Program-made: the position numbers and the translations under genes
Part shown: piece by piece, positions 20,591-32,959 of the stretch
Numbering within the stretch: position 1 is the first letter of the stretch
Layout of the letters: every line of letters begins with the position of its first letter
The notes under the pieces: generated by a model
The model's input: the letters and a program-made list of their open reading frames with translations, nothing else
Told to the model about the DNA's origin: nothing
Databases searched by the model: none
Source of the DNA: Heliocidaris erythrogramma
Lineage: Eukaryota; Echinodermata; Echinoidea; Camarodonta; Echinometridae
Length of the DNA: 64,000 nucleotides
Reading direction: 5' to 3'
Assembly (NCBI GenBank): GCA_025617745.1
Contig: CM046863.1
Location: 3,224,001-3,288,000, forward strand

Positions 20591-22309
20591 CAAAAAAAAT
20601 AATTTTCCACACTACACGTGCATTCCAATTTGTTATCGATGACCTAATGTAAATGGGCGTGTACCGATCACGTGAGTGACGACATCCAATGAGATCGTGC
20701 ACTAGCAGACGACCATGTAGCAGACGTACGTCCGCCCGAAAGCAAACCCAACCTAGCCGGTTAGAAGAAAATCTAACTAAATTCCAGTTCACTACTATAT
20801 TTTTAATGTACCAGAGGCAAAATTCAATGTGTTAAATTTACAAATTCGTATCATCAATGTTCTATCACCGCATTACGCCTAACCTAATGCCTGATGTTCA
20901 CGCAAGCAGCATGGAATAGCTGAGCGGAATAGGTGCATGGACATGATAGGTGTCTAGCACTATCAAGGCTTGGTCTACCCCTCTACGATCCCGATCGAGG
21001 TGGTGGCGTTGCCGATGATATGTCAGTTTGCCAAAACTTGGCTCATCAAGGTTTTACATCAAGGTTTTTTTCTTCTCGCCAGCCCTCCGAAAGTCGCTCA
21101 GTGGAGGGGTGTAGGGTATCAGATATTATTAGTCCAGTTTTCCTCCATAATTCTCAAACAAGCCAAAAAAATTATCAGTTCTAAAAGGGATACAATTTAA
21201 TTTAAAAGCCTCCTAAATCCGCCACTGATCCATGCCCGGACTGTGAGGTCAGTCTTGCGAGGTGGGCCTTTTTACAACTTTTTCTCGGAGGGTTAATAAA
21301 ACGACATTGTTAGGCTCTTGGGCTTCCAAACTAAATTTGGTGCTCGATCCGGGTTTTTCACAATTTATGCAAGATCCCGTATATGCCAACTTGGGTTTCA
21401 AGAAGGGGGCCGCGTTTCCTTTTATTCGATGTGTAACTAAGATATGTCAGATTTGGTTTTGGCTGGCACATAGGGGCACGTACATTCCTGGATATATAAT
21501 CTTGGATACGCCACTCTTAATGTAATCTTTTTTTTATATAAGGAATTGCTCGCACGCGATCTCATTTTATTAAGGCCATTTCTGTCTTGAATTTTAAAAG
21601 AATAAGGCTAATAAAATTACATTGCAGGTCTATAATCCCTATAATTTCCATAAATCATATCAAATGAAATATTCTGATTTAATAGAAAAATAAAGATAGC
21701 ACATTATTATTTTTAAATAACTTTTCCCGACATTCCCGTCAGATATCGCAGTGTTTGCTCATAGAAAGCTTAATATCAGGAACATGTTTGGACCCCCCCC
21801 CCCCCCCATCATCACATAAATATTAACAGAAATTTCATAGCAAATAACTTTAACAAAAATACAAACATCTAGTCCGAAGCCCCCATCCCAACTCTCACCC
21901 TCTCCTTCCCTGGTGCAGTTAGAGTTGATTCCTATCTGTTTTGGGACATAAGTTCGTATTTCAAGGGACAATACCAAGATTATTCCCTTTAGTTACGGCT
22001 TTACCAAAAGGCAAAAGCGCTGTCCAGAAAAAGAAGAAAAAATAAAGAAAATAAAACAATACAAACATCTTGATTAAGACTATAACCTTTCCCTCTCGGC
22101 CGATCGACATGTACCACAATATATATACGCGTGCTTTATTTCGGCACTGAGCACTCTTCGTATTTAAACTCTTTGCTTATGCTATATCAGCATGGTATTC
22201 TAAATGAGTAAATTATTTGCAATAACTTCATGTTCTCATATTTAACAATATGGTGATAACAATATTTAAAGTTATATAAAAAACATTGAAAAACTATATA
22301 TATATACCT
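20591..22309. other. Unassigned stretch with hAT-type MITE end
   Basis: No gene recognised. 20600-20770 is less AT-rich with CACGTG-like and CCAATGAG motifs. CCTAAATCCGCCACTG at about 21210 is the reverse complement of the CAGTGGCGGATTTAGG end also seen at 46557. A C run lies at 21784-21797. Confidence 0.45.
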
Positions 22310-22641
22310 GTCGCAAGAAATCAAAGGTTGATGGAAAGTCTCTCTTCCGCACAAATAGATGGTGTCATCTGGGTGTTTTGTTTAGTTATTTTAACCTTTA
22401 CCAGTTGCAGAAGCTCATTGAACGCAGTGATATCCATCCTAACAAAACGTCTAAAATCTCGATCGCTTTCTTGAGACATCAACTCCTGTATGAGGTTCAT
22501 GTAGGCCCCATACACAGGCCTGGCCCTGATCCATGGCTTCACCCATCGGGATCGCACGAGGCAACGTTTGCGACCTCTACGTCGTTTACGACGCTCTAAG
22601 CAAAAGGCAATCGCGTGCAGTAGGTTCTTCTTCGTCGCCAT
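22310..22641 (-). pseudogene. First exon of a second PIF/Harbinger transposase, nonsense mutated
   Basis: The frame reads MATKKNLLHAIAF, a basic RRKRRRGRKR stretch, VKPWIRARPVYGAYMNLIQEL, DFRRFVRMDITAFNELLQLV and CAEERLSINL, then TGA, then FLATG. This is the usual N-terminal module of HARBI1-like transposases. The family normally has Arg at the stop position, so CGA to TGA is likely. ACAG with GTATATA immediately after FLAT marks a splice donor at about 22309. No nuclease exon is found to the left, so the element is truncated. Confidence 0.8.
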
Positions 22642-22812
22642 TTTACGTTGTTAAGGGTATAGTGCGCACAGCGCATGCGCAAAAATAATGTGTTATGGTG
22701 CAGTCGGAGACCATCGCATAGTCTGCGATGGTCTCCGACTTCGATCCAATTGGTCTCACAGTCGCAGAGCGATCGGATCGCAGTCGGATCGTGCAGTGTG
22801 CGCCGGGCTTTA
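22642..22812 (-). mobile_element. Terminal region of the Harbinger element
   Basis: The outer end reads AGCCCGGCGCACACTGCACG on the reverse strand, beginning just inside a TTA at about 22811. A GC-rich end and 3-bp TWA target are typical of Harbinger. The left end was not found. Confidence 0.65.
22702..22740. repeat. 17-bp-stem perfect hairpin in the Harbinger end
   Basis: AGTCGGAGACCATCGCA and TGCGATGGTCTCCGACT flank a 5-base loop TAGTC. Related phrases (CAGTCGCAGAGCGATCG) follow, suggesting subterminal transposase-binding repeats. Confidence 0.75.
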
Positions 22813-22920
22813 CACGTGACCCCCTTGTGCGCCCCTCCCCTGTCTAAAATTTAAACCTAAACATCACTATTCTGATGTCAGTTTGGATTTTTTTTAAATA
22901 TTCGAACCCTCTGACCCCCT

Positions 22921-23160
22921 GTAGAGCCCACAAATGTAAAAATCAACCACAAATGTAAAAATAACCACAAATGTAAAAACATTGCACCCACAAATGTTAA
23001 AATAACCACAAATGTCATAACATGTCAACCACAAGTGTAAAAATAACTACAAATGTAACAAAATTCGCCCACAAATTTAAAAATCTTTTTAACCACAAAT
23101 GTCAAAACATGTCGCCTACAAATGTAAAAACTCATTGCTTCCATAATGCACCTCTGTAAG
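22921..23160 (+). repeat. Left outer arm: CCACAAATGTAAAAA units
   Basis: About ten irregular units (15-28 bases apart), ending CATTGCTTCCATAATGCACC. It matches 26050-26289 inverted. Confidence 0.92.
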
Positions 23161-23439
23161 ATCGGTTATGATGATATGTATGCTTGTGTGGGTGTGTGTG
23201 TGTGAGGTTTTCCTGACCATTAAAATCCCTAAAATATCGAAACACCCTTTACCACAAAATTAATGTCGAAACATGTCAACCGCAAATGTAAAAAAGCATT
23301 AAACTAGTGGTTGAGAAATGCCTGAAACCTGCATGTTATCGTTTCAATCTAGTGATAATCACATATAACACAAAAGTACACTATACGGCGCACGCTGCAT
23401 GTTGTTTTGATTAAAAATGAAGGGTTCATTGCTACTTGG
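23161..23439. other. Sequence between left outer and inner arms
   Basis: A short GT repeat (about 23187-23203) and one stray CCGCAAATGTAAAAA unit. It has no counterpart on the right side, so it may be a later insertion or was deleted on the right. Confidence 0.5.
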
Positions 23440-23830
23440 TCTACAGCCCGTTGGCCCAACATCATTCGGTCTATTATCAGTTGGTCTAATAACGAATTTG
23501 TCTAATCATTTCCAATTACCATTTGGTCTAATTGTTATTTAGTCTAATTACCATTTGGTCTATAGTCAATTCGTCTAATAACCATTTAATCCATTATCAA
23601 TTGGTTTAATTGCCATTTCGTCTAATCATCAAATGGTCTAAACCCAATTGGTCTCATACCAATTTAGTCGACACATCATTTGGTCCATTTGTCAGTTAGT
23701 CTGACCTCGTTGGTTTATCATAATTTAGTCTACACACAATTAGTCTAATAACATTTGGTCTAATTGTCATGTGGTATAATAGCCGTCTAGTCTAACGACC
23801 AACTGGACTAATTTCTTGTTTGCCCTCTTG
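23440..23830 (+). repeat. Left inner arm: TTGGTCTAAT units
   Basis: Degenerate tandem of units such as CATTTGGTCTAATTACCATT at spacing of about 18-20 bases. The inverted counterpart is at 25550-26030. Confidence 0.88.
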
Positions 23831-23846
23831 CTACGACTACGGACTA

Positions 23847-24029
23847 ACCCTCTGACAAGGCCGTACGCAGCGGGGGGGGGGGGGGGGGGGGCAGGGGGGC
23901 AGTTGCCCCCCCAGAAATTTCAAAATCATACTTTTTTTTAATCGGGTTTTAGACTTTTAAATGATCCAATATTGAAAGCGATCATCTTGCCCCCAGGAAA
24001 AAATTTCTGCGTACGGCCTTGCCCTCTGA
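23847..24029. mobile_element. hAT-type MITE with exact 8-bp target duplication
   Basis: The element is 23855-24021 (167 bp). CAAGGCCGTACGCAG at the left and CTGCGTACGGCCTTG at the right are perfect inverted repeats. CCCTCTGA is duplicated at 23847-23854 and 24022-24029. CA-G ends and an 8-bp duplication fit hAT. The interior holds a G run and a short C run. Confidence 0.93.
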
Positions 24030-25549
24030 CCATTGCATGGAGGGAGATCATGGAGTATAACAATTGCGGATGCTGATGAATATGAAATAGAGTTAGGATT
24101 AGGGTTAGGTTTAGGGTCCCTCGCCTCCCCCTCCCCCTACCCCCCCCCCCCCCCCCCCATGATGCCAGTGCCACTCCAACAGCTGGAATATAGCTAAGCC
24201 ACTGACTATTGTCCATGCACTGTTTATACGTTTAAAACAATTACCTGAACCAAAGGAGTTATCACAGAAGCCCTTGCCTGAACTGGAGAAAGGGAGGGGG
24301 CGATGCCCAAGAGTCGACATTTTCACTGACCCCGCGGCCGGGGCGGGAGAAACTTCAACCAAGACTAGGTACACATTGCCCCGACACATATACATATTCA
24401 TTATTTATGACATTAAATTGAAAGGTAACTTTTCTAACTTTTTAAAAGTAATTGTATGTTTAGTAGTTTTGGGGGGTGAGGTAGGGATGCAAAAAAGAGG
24501 AGGGAAAAAGTGACCTGATGGACCATGGCATGAATTGATTACATGTCCTTAATGAATACATTGACTGATTAATTAATCAATTAATATGTTAGTGAGTTTT
24601 CAGTTGTTTTATTGCACTTTGCTTTTATTTTGTTTTTTATCCTTTCATTTCTTTCGCTATCTTCTCTTATGTATATCTTTAACGTTCTATCTTTTATCTA
24701 TCTTTCGTTATGTTATTCCTTTGCTTTTATCCTTTCATTTTTGCATCCCTCCTTTAGTTGTGTTATAGTTCGATTCCTTCTCTCACTTCTTCCATCTTTC
24801 CGTATATCAATCTTTGTTATTTCTTCTATCATCTTTCTATTTCTCTATGTTTTTTGGGGGTGTTTTTTTTTTGCTCTTTATACCTTGGATTATCTTTCTA
24901 TCATTTTGCATTATTCTTTCTTTTTATCTTTTTCTTTTTTCTTTTCATCTCTAATTTCGTTATGTTCTTCTTCTTTTTTCTCGTTTGACCTATTTTTAAA
25001 ATAATCTTCTCTTCCATCTTTTGCCATGGCTTTCCTTATCCATCTTCAATTTTTCTCTCTCTCACTCTCTATATTTACGTTATGTCTTTATCGTTCTATC
25101 CCATTACATTCTATCCTCCCTATTGTAATGTTATTCATCGATTAATCTTTACTTCCGTCCTTCCTTATATTACTCTTTATATTCGTTCTTCCATCATCTT
25201 TCTATCTCATTATGTCATTCTGTTTCTATTCATTATTATCATCATTATTATTACATGTACCACAATGCAGGGAAATGGAACGTTTTTGGAAGTGGGAACT
25301 GACGCCTATTGCCTGGGTACCAACTACCCTTTTTCACATTTTGTGAGAGAGCGAAGCGAGGGCCAAACATTATTCCAATGTATTATGTTTAATATGTGAT
25401 CTCTTCTGCAAAATATATACTGCACAAAATCATTAAACAGAATTATATCAAACGTATGTCTACTCAAAAAGTGAAGGGGCTGCAGCCGGTTCCACGGCCC
25501 ATGCAATGTATATATAACTATGACAGGCTAACCTATTTGTCTGTAGTAT
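24030..25549. other. Core of the 3.4-kb element, low complexity
   Basis: It contains a few telomere-like GGGTTAG motifs at 24092-24117, C runs (24139-24157) and a pyrimidine-rich region (about 24600-25240) of degenerate TATCTTTCTATTTC-type repeats. Open frames here are artefacts of composition. 25260-25550 is mixed sequence without a recognised gene. Confidence 0.6.
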
Positions 25550-26035
25550 TGGACCAAATGGATATCAGACCAAGTGAACATTAGACCAAACAGTTATTAG
25601 TCGAACTGAGAATTAGACCAAACGATGATTAGACGTAATGGTAATTAGACGAATCGACGATTAGACGATGTGGGCGTTAGACCAACTGGGTTTATACATA
25701 AAGGCTATAAGACGACATGATGATTAAACCATTTGGTTATTAGACCAACTGGTTTTAGCCGAACTAGATAGTAGACCAAGTGAACATTAGACGAACTGAT
25801 TATTAGACCAAGTGGTGCTTAGACCAAATGGGTTTAGAACAAATGGGTATTAGACCTAATTTGGTTTTAGACGAATTGGCTATAGACGAAGAAGAGGTGA
25901 TTAGACGAAGTGATTATTAGACCAAATGGTTATTAGACGTAATGTTGATTAGACGAATTGGTGACGGACGAATTGTTGTTGGATCGAATGATGTTAAAAC
26001 ACTTGGCTATTAAACCAATTGGCAATGTAGGCCTA
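25550..26035 (-). repeat. Right inner arm: ATTAGACCAAATGG units
   Basis: Degenerate tandem of GATTAGACCAAATGG-type units, the reverse complement of the left inner arm. Confidence 0.88.
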
Positions 26036-26049
26036 CCATAATAACTTAT

Positions 26050-26289
26050 CTTACATAGGTGCATTATGCAAGCAATGAGTTTTTACATTTGCGGTTGACA
26101 TGTTTTGACATTTGTGGTTAAACAGATTTTTACATTTGTGGGCGATTTATGTTACATTTGTGGTTATTTTTACACTTGTGGTTGACATGTTATGACATTT
26201 GTGGTTATTTTGACATTTGCGGGTGCAATGTTTTTACATTTGTGGTTATTTTTACATTTGTGGTTGATTTTTACATTTGTGGGCTCTAC
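26050..26289 (-). repeat. Right outer arm: TTTTTACATTTGTGG units
   Basis: Colinear inverted copy of 22921-23160, ending GTGGGCTCTACA and then a C run (26291-26305). Confidence 0.92.
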
Positions 26290-26305
26290 ACCCCCCCCCC
26301 CCCCC

Positions 26306-27020
26306 TTACAGGCCTGCCATAGACCTACTACAAATAATTCTTTGAATGACGCTTTTAAAAAATCGAAAAATGAATGGTGAAAGACGACATTAATTAATTA
26401 TAGAACTGCCAGATTAGGAAGATAATCAAAATCGAAGATAAGACAAAATCGAAATGAAATGTATATATTATCACGTTATTTTCCCCTTCCATCACCTCTC
26501 CCCTCGCTTCTTTTTATTTTAATTTTTTTTTCAAGCAGACCTCTGCTTGATCCCTCCCCCCCCCCCCCCCCTAGTTACGGGCCTGGTAGTCGGCAGGTAA
26601 ATACACTGCTCCGTCCTGTTCACAGACCGGACGCTATTTTGGCTGAATAAAGTCCTGAAAACCAGTATGACGGAGTGCAGTGGCGTTCCCGCATGCGCAG
26701 AAGGCGTTCGAGCAGACTTGCGTTGTGCTCCGAGCTACCGTCCTATTTCGAAAGCTCTTTATTAATGATTTATGACTCTGGGTTAAAAGAGCACAATGAC
26801 AACTGTTGTGCTCTGAATAACTACTGATACACAGATATTTTGTGGCCTTGATTGTTATCTTTAAGTGGAAATCTATATATAGGTGATAAATATATAGTGC
26901 AGTGCCCCTCTCCATTTGTTCAAGGACCCTAAAAGCAGTGGCGGATCCAGGGGGCGGGAGGCCCCCCCCCCCCTCTCCCCTATGACCAGAAAGGGAGCCC
27001 AAAAATGCTGAGGACCTTTT
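26306..27020. other. Unassigned stretch with hAT-type MITE start
   Basis: CAGTGGCGGATCCAGGGGGC at 26937 is a familiar hAT-type MITE terminus, followed by a C run. No matching far end is seen before the Helentron-like array. A second C run lies at about 26556-26571. No gene recognised. Confidence 0.5.
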
Positions 27021-28943
27021 TAGGTGATCTGTCATTTGACAGATCACCTCTTAATTTCGTCAGAATTTTCTTTATTATTATTATTAGGTGATCTGTCATT
27101 TGACAGATCACCTCTTAATTTCGTCAGAATTTTCTTTATTATTTATTTATTTTTATTTTTCCCCCCCTTTCTTGTTTCCACGAAATCTCAAAAACTTTTC
27201 AATCAAATTTCATGACATTTCAGTAAGTCATCAGGTCATATAAGGTCAAGCTCGGGTATCTTTTTCATGGTCATCAGGTCATCATGACGTCATCTAGACG
27301 CCATTTTGTAAAATCACATTATCAATCATATCTTCATAACGAATCATCAAAATTGAGCCATATTTGACATACATTAACTTCACGTCAAGGATCAACATAA
27401 AATTGTCATCAAAATCCGCGCGCGCATCATGACGCGCACGTACGCGCGCGTCAAAATTTAGAAATGCTCCAAATCACTTCTTAATCAAATTAGAGTACCG
27501 TTCAGGACATTTTAAGCATTTCAAAAATTTCCGTCCGTGCGCGTCCGTGTGCGCGTTATGCGCGCGCGAACTGCGTACATAACGTAAAAACGCTGTTTTT
27601 TCGCATGGTTTGTCTTCCTGATACTATTCTTGACAATTTCCAACTATTTACAGTCATTCTCGACCTTCCATAATGTCGTACGCGCGCGTCAAACTTTCAA
27701 ATTCGTGCGCACATCAATGGGCATTCTAATGTAAAAAGTGGTAAAAACATGCCTATCTAGAATCCGCCATAGCTCGTCAGAATATGCGGAAACCTCCCAA
27801 TTTCTTTACATATTCTGAAAGCCTGTGAGTTGAAGATTTGAATTCATGTAGAATTTTTGCTGATCGCATGTTCTGACGTCATCATATTTGCATATGAACT
27901 CAAAAAAAATGATTTTGAAAAAGTTACGTCATCTTTTTTGTATTCATTTGATAATATTTCAGTAATAGGTAGTCAGTTTTCTTCCAAATTTTGATATGTT
28001 ATAGCTGAGACAATTCTCTACAAGATCAGTCACCACAGTTTTTCATTTTGATGACGTCATCACAGTGAAATTTTCAATTAAAGGTGCCATGTCAGAATTT
28101 TCCCTATTTGCGTGTTATGTCTATGGAAGATGATTTTTTTTCGAATCATGAATCTACATGACATCGTTCTCTGAGCAGTATCTCAGTTATTTTTAGTCTA
28201 TTTCCTTCCAGATTTTAATATGTTGTAGCTGAGACTATAAGCTTTTACAAATGTGGTCTCCAATTTTTGATCAGATGTCGGGATCATGCCCAATTTTTCA
28301 GTACAAAATGTGATTTGAGAATCCTGTTTTTTGTTTACGTGTTATCTCTATGGGAAATATTTTGGTCTATTGGTCAAAGCACTTTGCCTCCCATTCCGGT
28401 GACCCAGGTTCGATCCCCGGTGGGTCCATAACAATTTTTTTTTTGCTTCTTTTTGACTGTCATTTTACCATCCTCTTCGACTATTGTAACATAAAAAATC
28501 ACAAATCATGTAATAAACTGCCTTATTTTCCGTATTATGTCTATTAGAAAGTAGTGTGCAGTAGTTTGTGTACAACCCTATGGAAATTGTGATTTCCTGT
28601 CCTGTATTAGAGCTATGGGGTTAATCTCCCAAGTATCCTTCTATCATCATCATTATTATCATCACCGTCATGATCATCATCGCTATTATTATATCATCGC
28701 CATCATTATATCATTATAATCATCATAATCACCATTATCATCATCACCATAATCATTTTACAATTACCGTTACACATTTTGCTACATCCCTGTCCTCAAG
28801 AAGCATCTCCATTCATGGCATTCTTGACTTCCTATCTTCAGTTTAGTATTTCCCCATTATTATGATCATCCTGATTACAATCATGATCGTACATATTGAA
28901 AGACAGATCACCTAATTCGTCCTCATGACGAATTAAATTCTAG
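27021..28943 (+). mobile_element. Helentron-like unit A, two 5' modules, complete 3' end
   Basis: 5' modules start at 27021 and 27084. The body carries CG-rich GACGCGCACGTACGCGCGCG, several TGACGTCA palindromes, a tRNA-Gly-like insert and ATC-rich microsatellite (28640-28760). The 3' hairpin precedes CTAG at 28940-28943. Confidence 0.75.
28362..28428 (+). pseudogene. tRNA-Gly(CCC)-like insert in unit A
   Basis: GGTCTATTGGTCAAAGCACT resembles a D arm. GCCTCCCATTCC places CCC at the anticodon, and GACCCAGGTTCGATCCCCGG is a clean T arm/B box. A T run follows, like a pol III terminator. The anticodon stem does not pair well. The other units carry a different anticodon region at the same place. 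Confidence 0.6.
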
Positions 28944-28950
28944 TTATTTA

Positions 28951-30310
28951 TTAGGTGATCTGTCATTTGACAGATCACCTCTTAATTTCGTCAGAATTTT
29001 CTTTATTATTAGGTGATCTGTCATGACAGATCACCTATTAATTTCGTCAGAATTTTCTTTATTATTATTATTTATTAGGTGATCTGTCGTAGTCGACAGA
29101 TCACCTCTTAATTTCGTCAGAATTTTCTTTCTTTATTTATTTATTTATTTATTATTAGGTGATCTGTCATCACAGATCACCTCTTAATTTCGTCAGAATT
29201 TTCTTTCTTTCTTTATTTATTTATTTATTTATTTTTATTTTCTCCCACTTTCTTGTTTCCAATAAATCTCAAAAACTTCTCTGTCAATGTTCATGACATT
29301 TCTATCAGTCATCATGTCATATAAGGTCAAGCTGAAAAATATTTTTCAAGGTCATTAGGTCATCGTGACGTCATCCAGGCGCCATTTTGCAAAATGACAT
29401 TATCAATAATATCTTCATAACCAGTCATCAAAAATGAACCATATTTGGCATATATTAACTTCAGGTCAAGGGTCAACAGAAAATGTCATCAAAATCCGCG
29501 CGCACATCATGACGCGCACGTACGCGCGCGTCAAAATTTAAAAATGCTCAAAATCACTTTTTAGTCAAATTAGAGTATGGTTCAGGACATTTTAAGCATT
29601 TCAAAATTTTCCGTCCGTGCGCGTCCGCGCGTGCGTCATGCGCGCGCGCAGCGCGTACATAACGTAAAACGCTGTTTTTCGCATGGTTTGTCTTCCTGAC
29701 ACTATTCTTGACAATTTCCAACTATTTACAGTCAATATCGACCTTCCATAATGCCACACGCGTGCGTCAAAGTTTCAAATTCGTGCGCGCGTCAATGGGC
29801 ATTCTAATGTAAAAAGTGGTCAAAACATGCCTATCTAGAAATCGCCATAGCTCCTCAGAATGCACGGAAACCCCTCAATTTCTTTACATATTCTGAAAGC
29901 CTGTGAGTTGTAGATTTGAATTCATGCAGAATTGTGGCTTATCTCATGTTCTGACGTCATCCTTTTTGCATATTAACTCAAAAAAATAATTTTGAAAAAA
30001 TGACGTCATCATTTTTGTATTCATTTGATAATAATTCAGTAACAGGTTGTCAATTTTCTCCCAAATTTTGATATGTTATAGCTGAGACAATTATCTACAA
30101 GATCAGTGTCCACAATTTTTCATTTTAATGTCGTCATCACAGTGAAATTTTCAATTAAAGATGCCATGTCAGAATTTTACCTATTTGCGTGTTATGTCTA
30201 TGGAAGATGATTTCTTTTCGAATCATGAATCTACATGACATCGTTCTCTGAGCAGTATCTCAGTTATTTTTCGTCTATTTCCTTCCAGATATTAATATTT
30301 TGTAGCCTGA
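28951..30310 (+). mobile_element. Helentron-like unit B, four 5' modules, 3' truncated
   Basis: Modules start at 28951, 29009, 29075 and 29155 with loops ATTT, AT, GTAGTC and a shortened ATCAC form. The body stops at 30310, where the next module begins, before the tRNA-like and 3' parts. Confidence 0.75.
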
Positions 30311-31801
30311 TTAGGTGATCTGTCATGACAGATCACCTTTTAATTTCGTCAGAATTTTCTTTCTTTATTTATTTATTATTTATTATTAGGTGATCTGTCG
30401 TAGTCGACAGATCACCTCTTAATTTCGTCAGAATTTTCTTTCTTTATTTATTAGGTGATCTGTCATAGTGACAGATCACCTCTTATATTCGTCAGAATTT
30501 TCTTTCTTTATTATTTATTAGGTGATCTGTCATTTGACAGATCACCTCTTAATTTCGTCAGAATTTTCTTTATTATTATTATTATTTATTTATTTTTATT
30601 TTCCCCCCCCTTTCTTGTTTCCACGAAATCTCAAAAAGTTCTCAGTCAATTTTCATGACATTTCCGTCAGTCATCAGGTCATATAAGATCTAGCTCATAA
30701 ATCATTTTCAAGGTCATCACGTCATCATGACGTCATCCAGGCGCCATTTTGTGAAATCACATTATCAATATCTTCATAACGAGTCATCAAAAATGAACCA
30801 TATTTGACACACATGAACTTCAGGTCAAGGGTCAACATAAAATGTCATCAAAATCCGCGCACACATCATGACGCGCACGTACGCGCGCGTCAAAATTTAA
30901 AAATGCTCAAAATCACCTTTTAATCAAATTAGAGTATGGTTCAGGACATTTTAAGCATTTCAAAATTTTCCGTCCGTGCGCGTCCGCGCGCGCGTTATGC
31001 GCGCGCACAGCGCGTAGAGAACGTAAAAACGCCATTTTTTCGCATGTTTCATCTTCCTGATACTATTGTTGACAATTTCCAACTATTTACAGTCATTCTC
31101 GACCTTCCATAATGTCGTACGCGCGCATCAAACTTTCAAATTCGTGCGCACGTCAATGGGAATTCTAATGTAAAAAGTGGTAAAAACATGCCTATCTAGA
31201 ATTCGCCATAGCTCCTCAGAATGCACGGAAACCCCCCAATTTCCTTACATATTCTGAAAGCCTGGGAGTTGTAGATTTGAATTCATGTAGAATTTTTGCC
31301 GATCTCATGTTCTAACGTCATCATATTTGCATATGAACTCAAAAAAATGATTTTGAAAAAATGACGTCATCATTTTTGTATTCATTTGCTAATATTTCAG
31401 TAATAGGTGATCGATTTTCTTCCAAATTTTGATATGTTATAGCTGAGACAATTCTCTACCAGATCAGTCACCACCATTTTTCATTTTGATGACGTCATCA
31501 TACTGAAATTTTCAATGCAAGATGCCATGTCAGAATTTTCCCTATTTGCGTGTTATGTCTATGGAAGATGATTTTTTTTCGAATCATGAATCTACATGAC
31601 ATCGTTCTCTGAGCAGTATCTCAGTTATTTTTGGTCTATTTTCTTCCAGATTTTAATATGTTGTAGCTGAGACTATAAGCTTTTACAAGTGTGGTCTCCA
31701 ATTTTTGATCAGATGTCGGCATCATGCCCAATTTTTAAGTACAAAATGGGATTTTAGAATCCCGTTTTTCGTGTACGTGCTATCTCTATGGGAAATATTC
31801 T

Positions 31802-31862
31802 GGTCTATCGGTAAAGCACATGACTACCATGGTCAAGGTACCTGGTTCGATCCCCGGGGCCG
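31802..31862 (+). pseudogene. tRNA-like insert in unit C
   Basis: GGTCTATCGGTAAAGCACAT (D-arm-like) and ACCTGGTTCGATCCCCGGGG (T-arm/B box) are followed by a run of about 18 T. The anticodon arm differs from unit A. Confidence 0.55.
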
Positions 31863-32239
31863 ATTTTTTTTTTTTTTTTTTTTTGCTTGTTTTTGCTTGT
31901 TATTTTACCATCCTCTTCGACTATTATAACATGAACAATCACAAATCATGTAATAAACTGCGTTATTTTCCATGTTATGTCTATTAGAACGTAATGTGCA
32001 GTAGTTTGTGTACAACCCTATGGAAATTTTGATTCCCTGTCGTGTATTAGAGCTATGGGGTTTATCTCCCAAGTATCCTGCAATATCAAATCGTCCTATT
32101 TGATATCACAATTTCTCAAAATTGGCTTAGTCAATTATCTTCAAATTTTTGTCAGTCATCACTCCTAATAAGGTCAAGTTCCCGCATCTTGATCGTATCT
32201 TCTTCACGAAATGTCATCTTTCTTTCATATTTGGCATGG

Positions 32240-32690
32240 CTAAGGTCAATGTCATTTCAGTCATGGTCATCACCATTATCATTATCATCATCATGATTAT
32301 CAACATCATTATCATCATCACTATGATGATATTCATGATGATGATGATTATCATCAGCATCATCATCACCATCAATCATCATCATTATCATCATCATTAT
32401 GATCATCATCACCATGATTATCAACATTATCATCACCATGATTATCGTCCACATTATCATCATCACTGTCATGATGATATAATGATCATCAACATCATTG
32501 TCATCATCACTGTCATGATGATATTCATCATGATGATGGTGATTATCATCCACATCATTATCATCACTGTCATGATATAATCATTATCATGATTATCATC
32601 AACATCATTATCATTACTGTCATGATGATATTCATGATGATGATGATGATTATCATCAACATCATTATCATCATTGTCATGATATCCACG
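32240..32690 (+). repeat. ATC/ATG trinucleotide microsatellite
   Basis: Long imperfect ATC, ATT and ATG triplets within unit C. It generates His/Asp/Ile-rich open frames on both strands that are not genes. Confidence 0.92.
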
Positions 32691-32959
32691 AATCATCCAA
32701 AATTCATGTTCACACACTTTATGTCCCATTGAAACAAAGGGGGCGCTATTTCACTAATAATGTAGTAGCTAGAGCCTACGAATTGAAAATGCTAGGAAAG
32801 GGCTGAAATCATAAAAATCTTGATTAGATTCATTATAATTAATGTCCTCGTGATATCAACGTCATCTTTCACATTATCATTTTGTCATTCGTCTTCGTCA
32901 AAATATCAAGATCAAGACAGATCACCTAATTCGTCTTCAGTGACGAATTCAATGTCTAG

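Larger units (their letters stand above)
22920..26290. mobile_element. 3.4-kb element with colinear inverted repeat arms
   Basis: The left end TGTAGAGCCCACAAATGTAA is mirrored exactly at 26290 and inward. The arms hold about ten CCACAAATGTAAAAA-type units in the same order with the same variants (for example CCACAAGTGT and TGTCATAACATGTC), so they are one true inverted repeat of about 240 bp. A second inverted pair lies inside it (23440-23830 and 25550-26030) made of TTGGTCTAAT-type units. The core has a nested hAT-type MITE and a pyrimidine-rich tract but no recognised transposase. Flanks are C-rich, so the target duplication is unclear. Confidence 0.88.
30311..32959 (+). mobile_element. Helentron-like unit C, four 5' modules, complete 3' end
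   Basis: Modules start at 30311, 30386, 30451 and 30518. This body is the longest because of an expanded ATC/ATG microsatellite (about 32258-32690). The 3' end has AATTCGTC, TTCAGT, GACGAATT and CTAG at 32956-32959. Confidence 0.75.

Noticed and set aside
20933-21525. Several short plus-strand frames
   Set aside because: No recognised domain, no support from splice sites, and part overlaps a hAT-type MITE end.
24092-24117. Telomere-like GGGTTAG motifs
   Set aside because: Only three or four imperfect copies; too short to be an interstitial telomere.
24586-25004. Phe/Leu/Ser-rich membrane-like frames
   Set aside because: Composition artefact of a pyrimidine-rich low-complexity tract.
32149-32729. 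His/Asp/Ile/Met-rich frames on both strands
   Set aside because: Translation of an ATC/ATG microsatellite.
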